Assembly (NCBI GenBank): GCA_012845835.1
Contig: JABAKD010000002.1
Location: 4,914,001-4,978,000 of the forward strand
Reading direction: 5' to 3'
Length of the DNA stretch: 64,000 bases
Source: Undaria pinnatifida
Lineage: Eukaryota; Sar; Phaeophyceae; Laminariales; Alariaceae
Of this stretch, positions 53,600 through 64,000 are shown one piece after another. The notes beneath the pieces were generated by a model. That model did no database searches. It was not told where the DNA came from and saw only the letters and a list, made by a program, of their open reading frames with translations. Numbering within the stretch: position 1 is the stretch's first letter; the number at the start of each line of letters is the position of its first letter. Made by a program: the position numbers and the translations under genes.

Positions 53600-55160
53600 T
53601 AATTGTATCATGCGTCGCCGTGTAGTCCGTAGGAAATTAGACCCTCGCATCCCAGCGACGCCAGGACGGAGCACGTCGGGTAATCACCAACCAGGCTGAC
53701 GTCGAGCGCACCAAGCGCGAATCACCGTGGTGACGTGCTCGGCGAGTAGCATGAAAGGCGACTTGCGTCCTACTAGGAATCGTCCTACTAAGAATCTGCT
53801 TGTGAGGCGGATTTCAGCACCCGTGTGTACTTCCTTGCATACGGATGTCGGCGGTAAATGCCTTCATACTGAAGGGTGTGGGGGGGCGTATTCGGACATG
53901 GACCACAAGATGATGCAGGGCGGCAGTCAATATCATACCCGGACCACGGGTGCAGCAGACGGGTGTTTCTAGGGCCCATCAAGTTCATCGGCTCAAGGCC
54001 TCTCGCGCGTGGATCTACATTTTGCGCTTCCAAGTTGGAAGGTTTCGTCCCTTTCGCTTTTGCTCTATGCGCTGCCAGGACATGCTTTGGTTTGCGCTCA
54101 CTCTTCTGAGGTAGGTGCAGGGCCGTTTGCACCAGTGGCCTGTACCTGGTCTGTGGTATTAATAGCAAACGGGGGGTTACCCCCCCCTAGCGTAGGCAGG
54201 GTTCCCATTTAGGGAGCTGGTCTATTTCTTACCAGATACAACATCGACATTGCAGCAGCCTGCTATATCGTGCGAGCTTGCTAATTTACAGGTTTTTCAT
54301 GTTAGTCGGTCTGGGACAGATCATGCTGATTCTGACAGCGCGCACTCGCGTGGGGAGGGAGGGTATTGCCTGATGTCTGTGGGGTTTCCGGGGAGGACAC
54401 CAACTGTGGGGTTTCCGGGGAGGACACCAACTGCGGGGTCATTTGATACGCACAATGTATATGAATATCCCGATGAGTTGTGTGATAAATGAACGTTTCA
54501 GATCGGTGCTAGGCCGGCGGTAGCTACAGCAAGGAGTAAGACGTCGTCCGCAGCTTTCCTTTTGGTCTTATGTTCCCCATGGGTTTCATCTCTCTGGCAT
54601 GTCCTTTTGTGTGTGATCGATGCTGAGGCTGATGATGTGCGTTGTCGTGTTGTCGTGTTGCAAACATTCCGAAAAAACCGATAGTATGGACATAGATATT
54701 GTTGCTATCATATGTGCCTGGTATATGAGACCACAAAAACGAAGACAAAAACCACCAGACACCAGGCACGTATGTCGGGTAACGGCCAAAATGGATTTTC
54801 GCGCACGCGAATTACTGCAAAGCATAGGATTCGAGCTGCTTGGACGGGGAAAAACACTGTCGTCCCCATAGGGCAACGTGGCAGCCAGCGGAGCTGCCCG
54901 CGGGAAGGCTAGGAGATTCCCGACGGCAATACGTAAAAAAATATTGAATACCAGCGGGACGGGGCCGTCGGTGATGGCGGCCTAGGCTAATTTCTTTCCG
55001 CCAAAGAGACCTCATGATAATACGGTACGTAGTGCGGCAATCCTACATCTTTGATAGCAAATGGTTAGCTCTTTTGCAAACAGTTAATGACGCATGATAC
55101 CATGGCGGTAGAGCGTATTTGACGCGTGCTACGGTAGAGGTGCACCGCGTTTTCTTCCGA
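53600..55160. other. Mostly unassigned; start shared with 57.3-57.4 kb
   Basis: GCACCAAGCGCGAATCACCG, GTAGCATGAAAGGCGACTTG and nearby parts resemble 57.33-57.42 kb. At 54390-54430, GTGGGGTTTCCGGGGAGGAC is a 32-bp tandem repeat. No gene was recognised. Confidence 0.4.
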
Positions 55161-55175
55161 GGTTCCTCAATTTGG

Positions 55176-56477
55176 GGCTCGACCCCCATGGTCTTACCTG
55201 CCTACCCATAGTACAGGCCAATCAGAAGGCTCCATTTAGGCCTTTTTTTTTTTTTCTACACAGTCCCTCCCCATAGTACACCATAGTACAGGCCAATCAG
55301 CGAGCGACACGGGGGTTGTGCGCGGCGCAACTCTGGTAGTGCAAGTAGTAGTGCTGCTGTAGTACTGCTGTGGTCGGCTCTGCCCGAGCGACACGGGGGT
55401 TGTGCGCGGCGCAACTCTGGTAGTACAAGTAGTACTGCTGCTGTAGTACTGCTGTGGTCGGCTTTGCCCAAGCGGCGCCCCAGCGGCGGCGGCGTACCTC
55501 AAAAGCACAAAAACATGAGGCAAATACATGTTGTCCACGCCTGCCGTAGGGCGGTCTTTATGGAGCTGCTGCTATTCGCCCGGGATGGAATTCAGCGTGT
55601 GGTCGCTCCTCCTGCCCCTGTCGGAAGGCCGGCAGGGAAGCAGAATCGAGCGGGTGCGGGCAAGCCAGCAGTTCATCGCAAGCTGCCGGAGCTGCTGGTG
55701 CTGATGTTAGCACTGTGTCAGGCGCTTGCTCGGCGGCGGGTGCTAAGCGGCGGAACCAGCACTGCCGTACGTGCGGGCACAAGATGCGAGTCGGAGCGTT
55801 CAAACGTAACCACAACCAGTTCTTGTCATATCCAGGTCCCATTTGCACCGTGCCAGAGAGTCGATGCCGCGTCAAAGTCAACCCGATTGCCACGAGGCCC
55901 ATCCGGATGTTCGGTAGCGAGTGTCACTGCGTCGGGGATGATGCTTACCCGGGAGGGTGCAGCTCGAAGTAGGTGACACTAAGTCTACGTCAATGAAAGG
56001 GTTCGCGTTTGTTAGCAAGAGCACGTTCCTCGAGGGCATGGTTGTCTCGGGCAGCTCATTATCGTGCCCACAGGGTAGGCGCGTTGTGCAGGCATGCGTT
56101 TTATGGATGTAGCTTAAGGGAGCATGTAGTGGCATAATCTCGGTTGTACTCGGGGCTCTACTTTTGTATTCTTGAAAGAACAAATACATTGACACAGATT
56201 TTATTTTCGTTCGGTCTTGGCTCTCCTCTTGGCCACTGCATTTCACGTCGATCGTTCTACGTGGCATCCCATGGGGTTGACGACATCAAGCGCTTCAATC
56301 CGATACCCTGTTTGCCGATGTACTCCCATTTGATCGAAAGTTATGCAACATTTACTGCCTGTAGTTGTGATCTTTTACACGTGCCATTGACCAGAAACTT
56401 CGGCCAAAAATAAATTTTCGCGCTTCGCGCGAAAATAATTTAAATATCGGGCCAGGTAAGACCATGGGGGTCGAGCC
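55176..56477 (+). mobile_element. TIR DNA transposon, copy 2 (uninterrupted)
   Basis: Perfect 25-bp TIRs at 55176-55200 and 56453-56477, flanked by an exact 8-bp duplication CAATTTGG (55168-55175, 56478-56485). It is 1302 bp long. Relative to copy 1, it lacks the three LINE insertions, has a local duplication of about 85 bp (CGAGCGACACGGGGGTTGTG at 55302 and 55386) and a different segment at 55463-55660. An 8-bp duplication is known from hAT, P and Merlin-type elements; without a transposase I cannot choose. Confidence 0.92.
55715..55972 (+). CDS. Short ORF with CxxC...H...C motif in TIR element copy 2
   Basis: 85 codons (MSGACSAAGAKRRNQHCRTC). The motif matches copy 1 (HCRTCGHKMRVGAFKRNHN and GPICTVP), but here it continues ESRCRVKVNPIATRP, then CHCVGDDAYPGGCSSK, adding further cysteines. 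The upstream part differs from copy 1, so the start may be further left, or the copy is broken at its 5' end. The frame stops at TAG where copy 1 DNA has CAG (SSKQVDH), so copy 2 may itself be prematurely ended. Confidence 0.5.
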   Translation: MSGACSAAGAKRRNQHCRTCGHKMRVGAFKRNHNQFLSYPGPICTVPESRCRVKVNPIATRPIRMFGSECHCVGDDAYPGGCSSK

Positions 56478-56639
56478 CAATTTGGGGGCTTAAGCCCTCT
56501 CCCCCAAAAAAGCTGATGTTGAAGAAAAATAAAACTGCTACCGGATGAAAAATCCTACGGCTCAGGCACACAACAAAAATGAAAATAAAAACCGTGAAAA
56601 AATAATGTCCCATATTTCCGACGATTCTGGGTTAAGGAT

Positions 56640-57460
56640 TGCCGTAATTCGACGCATGCTACAATAGAGAGGTAGCGCTTTTTGCCTGAAATGGTTTCTG
56701 AATGGCGGGGCTCCTCGAACACAAAATCGCCGGGAACAGTCATTTTTTCGCGTGTTTTTTGTTGTGTTCCTAGACCATGGATTTCCATCCGACAGCAGTT
56801 TGTTTCGTTTTTTCTCCAACTCAGTTCTTAAGGTATATAGACTATGCCTTCAGCTCCTAAAGTGGGGAGCCTGAGAAACGTGGTGCACGTCTATCGTAGC
56901 ACGCATTATTCAGAAACTATTTCAGACGAAAAGTGAGACCCCTACTGTACCGCGCGTCGCTTCTCGCCTCAGTTGAGAAGCTCTATACGACGACCTTACC
57001 CAAAACCGGAGTTTGAGACGTATTGGAAGCGCAACCCGTTTAACGAGCGATCATGTTCCCAGAAAAAATCTATGAGCCGAATAAAACACAATACATTCCG
57101 AACACAGAAGGCGAAAGGATGTTCCCAGGCAGAATAGGTTGGTCCAGATGTGCTACCTCCATCGTAACACGTGTCGAATATCTGTGTGTGTAGTCGGGCG
57201 AGCGGCTAATCAAGGCTACGGTTTGGGCGACCCATTTCATGCTAATCAACGCAGTCGGATGACCGTAGGCCATCGCATACCTAGAAAGCCAGACCGGAGC
57301 ATGTCGGGTTTGCACCGATAAGGCGCACGTCGCGTGCACCAAGCGCGGAACGACGCCGCGGGGTCTTCATCGAAGCGCATGAAGGGTGAGCCGCATCCTG
57401 CTACGAACCGAATATTTCCGCACATCAGCAAAAAATAGTTGCACCTCTATCGTAGCGTGT
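56640..57460. repeat. Diverged repeats around a CTCTATCGTAGCACG motif
   Basis: GTGCACGTCTATCGTAGCACG (56883, first 20 bases compared), GTGCTACCTCCATCGTAACA (57148) and TTGCACCTCTATCGTAGCG (57439) are spaced about 262 and 292 bp. Related motifs lie at 48549, 51281, 53222, 55127 and, in the reverse direction, 56655. Long segments are also shared with 53.64-53.80 kb. An old satellite or multi-copy element is likely. Confidence 0.55.
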
Positions 57461-57739
57461 GTTAAGTGTTTGGCGATTGCCCTTTAGAACGCGTGGAGAG
57501 GATGGCGGACGACGTTTACGGAACGTCGACAGGGGGGATACGATTGCGACACGAAGTGGTATGGTTGTTTTTTCGTTGCTATCACCTTATCTTATCGTCG
57601 TCACAATCGTCAACACGATGAAGTCTCAAGGGGAACTGCCGCCGAAGGTGTCATGGACGACAGCTGCAACTAGGAGAACGAGATTATCGCATTGTAAAGT
57701 GATGCAACGAGGACGGTATCGGGAGGTGCTGGTGAAGGG

Positions 57740-59760
57740 ATACTCTCTGTCAATCCCTACGAAGCGTAGAGAGGGCTTGTCCATTGCACATGCGACCGTG
57801 GTTTGGTGGGCCAGCAGCAGGTGGACAAATGCATTCGGAACGTATTATGTTATCACGGCCCCATGCCGAGGCGCTTCGTGGATAGAAGAAAAGCACTCGG
57901 TAGAAGAAAAAGCTCCGGCTTAACAACCCGGGACATATTCCGCCATCCCGATATTCCGCTAACATGTAGCCAACCTATCACTGGAAACCCCTACTATACT
58001 CAACCTTCATCATACCCAAGTCATATCCAAGCATATAATCAACAGCCTCCCTGCCTCGTAAGTTATACGTCATGACGCCGTACTATAAACATATCATCAG
58101 GGTAAAACGATTCAACGAAAAATGCGGTCAATCGACATCTTTCTAGTGCTACTGTGTCAAGAATCAAAGATTGCAGAACCATAGTCCTTGAAAACCATCC
58201 CATAAACAAAGGAACAACAATCAGGGACAGTACCCGACATCAATATTCGAAAATCTAAGATTTAAGTCGTGAAATCATTAGTCCAAAAACCAAATAGTTA
58301 AATCCGAATTCGACGAACCGATAATTCAAAACTGACACAAAAATTCCAAAATTAAAACCCGAAAACTCAAATATCGGCCTGATACTCAGCACTCAGCCTT
58401 CCGTGTAAAACGGTCATCAGCTCCATATAATTGTGCGCGCTAGAACAGCGGTCCCAAAACTCACTATTGAAGTAGACCACCGCCTGTCGGCTGGGTACAT
58501 ACCACAAATGCATTCGGATTCCAAATGCTCCAATCCAGAACAAAAAATGTCATGCCGGACAAGTAACCGCGAAAAAGCATTATTGCAAACTCAAGAAACA
58601 GGTACTTACCTCGCTAAATAACATGCACTTCAAAAGTACCAACATTCAGCAAGTAAACGTAGAATCCTCGCCCGTTTAAAAGAAAAAAAAAAAATACTTT
58701 CCTCCCATCCTCTGCACGGCCAAGCGAGAACCCTACCCCGCGCAAGCCGTAACAGGTGGGTGCGACCCCTCCTTGCAGGATGTAAACTAAACGATTTTGG
58801 CTCAGCTGGATCTCACTATTAATAATGGGCTGGGTTGAGAAGACCATTGACTGATTACGCAGGGCTGACCCTGGGTAGTTAACCAAAACGTTGCCACCCC
58901 CAAATCCCAAAATGTCATGCGTCCAGCTCATAATATGCGCCATATATATTCGCCATCATCAGTCATTAAATACTATATAAAAACAAAAATCCCAAACATT
59001 ATTATCAAACTGTAGAAACAGCGAACCTAGCGAATTGAATCATGGGATAATTCACCATCCTCAAAAGTCAAGTGTTCATCATGAAATCCTGGTGAAAGTA
59101 AAAATACAACTGACGTCTCCCAGTGTACCCTAGTCGGCGAATTCGTGTACCTAGCCACCACTTTCACTGCGTTCGCAATGCCCGGGACGTGTCTGATTAA
59201 TTGGCTACATCTAGCGTCTGACCAGCTCGCGAAAAAGGCCTGTCGCCCTCGGGCTCAGACTTAATTATCGAACTCCTCGAGTTTGAGACCTTTTTCTACT
59301 GATATTCTCCTACCCGAACTAACGCATATGTCATCATTCACCGCAAATCCTGCATTAAAGTATTCTTTTTTCAGAGTTGACTGGACACCTGTTTGTTGCC
59401 GGCATCTAGTACGAGGGTAACCGTGGGTTCGTTCTGTTTCAGAGTACCGATAAACCAGAACGCAAACGCCTCGGTACTCGCCACGAGGTCGTCATATCGA
59501 GGATCAAGTCATTCCGCGTATTCATTCAAGGAAGAGCGACACGTAGTTTCATAGTGCTGCAGGAGGGTTAACCCATGCTGCTACTTGATAAGATACCGTG
59601 ATACAGATATATCGATCGCTCAAACTATTTGGCAAACTGGACTGAAACGTGTATGCAATATACGGTATAAGGTAAATTCCATGACAAATGCAGGGATCTT
59701 GGTCGTCCTCGTCTGTTGTGCCCAAAATGCTCGCATACAACGCACAAAATACTTGAGCAC
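57740..59760 (-). mobile_element. Decayed Ty1/copia retrotransposon, copy B
   Basis: It is collinear with copy A (4.93-7.12 kb) on the opposite strand. The - strand retains NQTRPG, VVARYTNSPTRVHWETSV and the CAAGGAGGGGTC(A/G)C block in single copy. It lacks the RNase H codons that copy A kept (YADADYASKATDRR). The two copies have therefore lost different parts. The LTR 3' end is near 57740. Confidence 0.85.
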
Positions 59761-60179
59761 CTACCTACGGGTAATCTAAGCCTTATTTCTACCTTTTCCC
59801 CCCTGTTCATTCGATTTTGTACACGGCATACACAGGTATCACACACTACATTCGCATGCAGGCACGTACGCATGGGAAGAGGGGGGTGGTGATGAGACGA
59901 GGGGGCTCGAAAGTAGTACTATCATCCATCATTGCCCAACAAAGCATGTCAAATTACAATATAATATTCACATACTAGGCACAACAGGCACAATAATATT
60001 AGGGTGGAATGCACAGTTTAACCAAAATAACACATCCCCATACCTCTACCACATATATCCTTATAATACTTGTACGTGAGTAATGTTATAATCTAGTTCT
60101 TCGCTACCGGTGTCTTATTTGAATGGGGTCTTTCCAGGTGCAAATTACGGCGACAACCACGACAATTGTCGTGTTTGTT

Positions 60180-60510
60180 ATTTACTGCAAAGCGTAGACG
60201 GCTTACCCAATGCATAATCGGCCGTGGGGTGGTGGGTCAGCAGCCGGTAGATAAATGAACAATGGATACATTGTATTATCACGGCTCCATGTCGAGGGGC
60301 GACGTGGGGAAAAGAAGGGCACTCGGTAGAAAAAGAAGAAAAACCAGCTAAACAGTCCGGGACATATTCCGTCATCCCGAACCCAGCTATATCATGTACC
60401 CAACCCGGACATATTCCGTCATCCCGAACCCAGCTATATCATGTACCCAACCCATGTCTGGAAACCCTTCCTATACCCAACCGTCATCATATGATATCCG
60501 TATCATATCC
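60180..60510 (-). mobile_element. Copia LTR 3' fragment with internal duplication
   Basis: TATTATCACGGC(T/C)CCATG, AGAAGGGCACTCGGTAGAAA and GACATATTCCGTCATCCCG match 57.84-57.96 kb in the same orientation. The segment GGACATATTCCGTCATCCCG with ATGTACCCAACC is duplicated in tandem (47 bp) at 60359 and 60406. Confidence 0.8.
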
Positions 60511-60701
60511 AAGCATACAATCATCAGATACCTGTTTATGTTTTGTGGAACCCTCTCCTATGGGGAAAGAGGAGGGAGTTAGGGTGGGTTCTATTGTGTT
60601 GTACACATGTAGCCGTTGGCCGTGGTCCTTGCCGTAGACACGTCGACCGTGGGGGGTAGCGAGGTGTGTACGAGATCCGATTACATGTACTGATATACAA
60701 G

Positions 60702-61400
60702 GCCTCCGCTCGGCAGGCGGCTGACGCCTCCCGCTACGCTCGCGCAAGGAAGATTTCAACTACTGAATGTGAAGGGGGCAGAAAGAAGAAGCCTATGATT
60801 TAGTGCAACTAGCGATTCGATAATGGCAAGGGCTGCTTGTGTTGAGCTGATTGCCCTGTCTGTGCTGTGCTGTATGTTAGCGATGTCACGTTCTGATCGG
60901 CAGTAGTACGGGTGTAATTTGCGATGAAAAAAACGCGAAGAGGACCGAGATGGAGAACAAAACCAACGACGATAAAGCAAAAAGACGAGTACACACACGT
61001 ACCAACGGTACCGTGGTGGTACCCTGTGTGGTTCTAAAGAAAGCACAGGGCTCCGCTCCGCAAGGCTGCTGACGCCGCCCGCTAGGCTCGCGCAAGAAAG
61101 AATGCAACTACGAACTGAAACATGTAAGTAAATGGGGCAGGAAGAAGAGGCCCGTGATTATTTGGTGCGAATAGGAAACTGATATTATTCCAACAGAGGT
61201 GCTTGTGCAGAGCTAATTGCCCTGCGATGAGCTGTATGCTTGTTGATGTCACGTTCTGAACGGTAGTACGTGCGGCATTTGCAGGGGGGGGGGGCATGGG
61301 GACCAAGGGAGGATAATCAAACGAAGAAAGCAAAAAGACAAGTCCACAAAACACGTACATAAACCTGGTATCTGTATCATACCTGGTACCACGACTACTA
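60702..61400. repeat. Diverged tandem duplication of about 350 bp
   Basis: The first unit begins CCTCCGCTCGGCAGGCGGC and the second CTCCGCTCCGCAAGGCTGC. CTGACGCC, CTCGCGCAAG, GCTTGTG, GATGTCACGTTCTGA and GCAAAAAGAC recur in order. The second unit has an additional stretch near its end that contains a TACCTGGTA site (61380). Confidence 0.82.
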
Positions 61401-61582
61401 CTATTAATAGTAACTGCTGCCGTATGTTTTAAAGAACGCACAGCTCCGCACGACACAGCACCGCACTGCGCTTCTCTGCGCTGTGCTGCTGAGCTAGTCT
61501 ATATAGTCGTGCTGAACTGAGGCGTGGATGCATTGCTTGTGATCCAATAACAACGTCATATATATGTACCAACCTCGTGTAG

Positions 61583-61747
61583 TTTTTTTTTTTTTTTTTT
61601 TTTCTTTTTTATCCTCCGGCGGATGGGGAAAAGTAAAGCTTTAGCTCACCACACTTCCACGTATTTTCATACGCGTCGTGTGTCGATTTAACTCAGTTGC
61701 TTTCGCAGCCCAACACTACCTGGCGCACCCTTCGGGTCCCAGGCGCA
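61583..61747 (-). mobile_element. Poly(A)-tailed retroposon 3' end
   Basis: A T21 tract on + at 61583-61603 and more T, then CCTCCGGCGGATGGGGAAAA, GCTTTAGCTCACCACACTTC and so on as at 34.9 and 36.4 kb. It ends with a short direct repeat GGCGCACCCTTCGGGTCCCA / GGCGCACCCTCG. Confidence 0.87.
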
Positions 61748-61849
61748 CCCTCGTGTAGTATTAATATTAATGGTACCGGTACGTGATATGATATTTCGAA
61801 TATTATTGGCATGTACGAACTTGACGAACTAGTACAAAAGTACAGCAAA

Positions 61850-62267
61850 GCACGCAGCATGGCAGAGCACGGCAAAGCACAGCGTTTTGCTCTGCTGAGC
61901 TAGCGCTGCGCTGCGGTGCGCTGCTGAACTGAGCTGCAGGGCATCGCAGGGCACTGCACGGCGCTGCGTTGCTGTGAGCTATAGCGCTGCGATGGGGTGC
62001 TGGGCGGTGCGGAGCTCATGAGCCAAGCCCAGATCTCAGCTGATAAAACTTCGTCAAGTACAAAACAAATGGTGGGAAAGAAAAGCTAAAGCTGGACAGC
62101 AGTTCCGCAACTAATGCACCGACGGCAAATTAGCGGCAAATGGTAGGAAGTTCAATTTTACTAGACAAAAAAGAAGAAAAAATCGAGAAAAAGTTCAAAA
62201 TCGTGTTGGCAGAAAAATCAAATTTGCAGGAAGCAGCTGAAAGGTCAAGAAACAACTGGCAAAACGA
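61850..62267 (-). repeat. Palindrome-rich repeat, inverted copy of 42.93-43.31 kb
   Basis: GGGCGGTGCGGAGCTCATG, CAAATGGTAGGAAGTTCAA, GTGTTGGCAGAAAAATC and CAGCTGAAAGGTCAAGAAAC are the complement of the partner. A related GC-rich stretch (GCACCGCACTGCGCTTCTC) lies at 61462. Confidence 0.88.
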
Positions 62268-62414
62268 GCAGAAACCAAAACAAGAAAGGCCGAGAGCAGG
62301 AAACCAAAGAAAAGCTGGACCGTTCCGCAAGTGATGCACGGAGGTGGTGTCCAATTGGGACCCCCGGAGATGCCCGGAGGGAGGTGCCAACCGAGCACTT
62401 TCAGCAAAAAAGAT

Positions 62415-62861
62415 CTAACTAAGTAAGTCTATGTATGTATGTCCCTGGTCAAGCCCTGTGGTATGTATTATCTTGAGATCCCCGTGCGCCATCGCGTGCG
62501 TTTTCTTTTGTGTAACACGCCCCCCCGGCGTCCCCGAGACTCCCCGCTCCCTTTTCAATACAAGAACGTTTTTTAATTTTAACCTTTGCAATAAATCTTG
62601 CTCCGTCCTGCGTAAATCGTGGCCATCATGCATGTGCAGTAAGAAGAGTACTCGAACAACCCTAAACTGCTGCTGTCCTCGTACAAACCCTTTGGCAAAC
62701 ACCCAATGACCCTTGAGATCTACCAGTTCACGTACATCCCAATAGTTCGCACAGACAGTAGTACCTTTTTTTGCTGGTGTACCATTCATTACAGAGAACA
62801 CACAATGAAAGCACGGATCACGAATGAATGCAAAAATACACGTACCAGGTACATGGAGCAA
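62415..62861 (-). CDS. Possible protein-coding remnant, unidentified
   Basis: The 148-codon open frame includes YWDVRELVDLKGHWVFAKG and RTEQDLLQRLKLKNVLVLKR, which read more like protein than most frames here. No motif is recognised, the N-terminal 30 residues look random, and no splice structure supports it. It could be an exon remnant or chance. Confidence 0.2.
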   Translation of the reverse strand: MLHVPGTCIFAFIRDPCFHCVFSVMNGTPAKKGTTVCANYWDVRELVDLKGHWVFAKGFVRGQQQFRVVRVLFLLHMHDGHDLRRTEQDLLQRLKLKNVLVLKRERGVSGTPGGRVTQKKTHAMAHGDLKIIHTTGLDQGHTYIDLLS

Positions 62862-62869
62862 CGAAACAA

Positions 62870-64000
62870 GGAACAGGAGGCAATGCCATTCTGTTCGGAA
62901 TTAAAAGCAACATTTATTCATCAATTGTATACGAAACGGTCCTTACATTTTGTTCGGGGCGAATGCTACCATGCACGCAGCGCTGGTCAGGAGGCATGTG
63001 CCAATCCATCCGAGCAGCAGCATCTACGCACAGTGCCTCCGCGGAACATCATGCTGTGTACTCAAAGTCTAGCCCACGAGCCTCAACAGCTATATGTATA
63101 TGTGCCCGTGCAGCTCGTGACGATGTGTGTCCTACCTTTTCGACTTTTTGGGCTGTGGGCATGGCGCACTAAAAACAAGACGAAATGATTTTGCTTCTTT
63201 TCGTCAAGAATGCAAAATGGCACTCAAAACGAGACAATTAAATTTAGGCGCTATCGAAAAGAGTCAGCCAAAGAGCATAAACGGCAATTCTGGCAGACTC
63301 TGGTCTTGGAGATGTAGACTATTAATAGCCAATCACAGCAATGATACCCGGCGAGCTATCCCATTTGAGCGGTTGAAACTTTGTTTTAGATCCTATCAAA
63401 CTAATTGGCCGATTAGATACTAAAAAAAATACATGCGCGGTTCTGCTTTAGTGCGGTGCCGTTCGATGCGTGAACCTAATTTAGTGCGGTGCGAACCGTT
63501 TGTCACGACGCTATAACCTCGTTATACTGAGTACCACGCCTTGCCGGGGTAGTGCAGGCATCCACTTTAGTGCGGGTAATGTATTGGTATCTGACAAGGC
63601 ATCGCACTATTGTTGAAGGACTCCGATTATCATTAGATCCTCTCTCCAACGCCGCACATAACCACAACAACAACACTTCCAAGCGCTCGCACGAATAACT
63701 CGCCAGACTACTGCGGTGCGTGTTCAACTTCTCTCGAGGTGAGGCCAGTTATTCTCTAAGTCTATCCGCAGCGTGGTGGTACCGTTTGGTCGTCGACGGT
63801 CCAACAGCAAACAGCTGGCGTGGAAGTCGGTCAGGGTGATCGTAGCTGAGGTTGTTGTTGGGATACGCGCAGCATTGGGCCTATCCCTACCTCTCTCTGT
63901 TCAATCCACTCGCAGCACACGAACTGTTATACAGCATTGCTGCACCTTCGAAGCTACGACGATAGCCGGTAGCTATAGCCGATGCCTTTTGATAGTCGTC
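62870..64000. other. No recognisable feature
   Basis: A short repeated TTTAGTGCGGTGC occurs at about 63448 and 63480, with a weaker TTTAGTGCGGGT at 63563. Otherwise nothing shared with the window and no supported gene. Confidence 0.4.

Noticed and set aside
5047-62851. TACCWGGTA as splice sites (CAG/GTA) or a restriction-modification site
   Set aside because: Sites are not tied to reading frames, and three paralogous comparisons show a 7-bp gain at TA, which neither idea explains.

Overview
The window is nuclear DNA from a eukaryote. It shows a spliced gene with GT-AG introns, Ty1/copia and LINE retrotransposons, tRNA-derived SINEs with poly(A) tails, inverted-repeat DNA elements, (CA)n microsatellites and interstitial TTAGGG repeats. 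An exactly 500-base run of N (2106-2605) marks a draft assembly. The sequence does not fix the species. A repeat-rich alga or other protist with a metazoan-type telomere motif would fit, but that is inference.

Layout. Bases 1-4,000 are the only host-gene-like part: the 3' end of an unknown + strand gene (2-241) and a two-exon cysteine-rich gene on the - strand (3771-2805). From about 4.9 kb to the end, nearly everything I can explain is mobile or repeated DNA. A decayed Ty1/copia copy (4.9-7.1 kb, +) has an inverted partner at 57.7-59.8 kb. A nearly complete LINE ORF with a YADD reverse transcriptase (11.46-14.86 kb, -) sits inside an older copy. Fragments of the family, many of them only the 3' UTR with a (CA)n tail, lie at 9.6, 10.8, 16.1, 16.5, 18.8, 25.4, 25.7, 26.3, 27.6, 46.9 and 47.5 kb. 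Two copies of a DNA element with 25-bp terminal inverted repeats (24.91-27.10 and 55.18-56.48 kb) carry a short ORF with a CxxC...H...C motif. A foldback element with arms over 1 kb and direct subrepeats fills 33.5-37.8 kb. A roughly 275-bp satellite occupies 29.8-31.7 kb.

How the parts relate. Because families recur within the window, paired copies act as filled and empty sites. They show that three LINE 3' tails entered one DNA-element copy, one of them replacing the C-terminus of its ORF, and that a MITE entered one arm of the foldback. The most unusual signal is the 9-mer TACC(A/T)GGTA, present 14 times where about 0.5 is expected. In three cases a paralogous copy shows it is a 7-bp gain at a TA dinucleotide, which resembles an excision footprint of an unseen TA-targeting transposon.

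No rRNA gene, functional tRNA gene or CRISPR array was seen. Intervals with nothing recognisable are listed as such.
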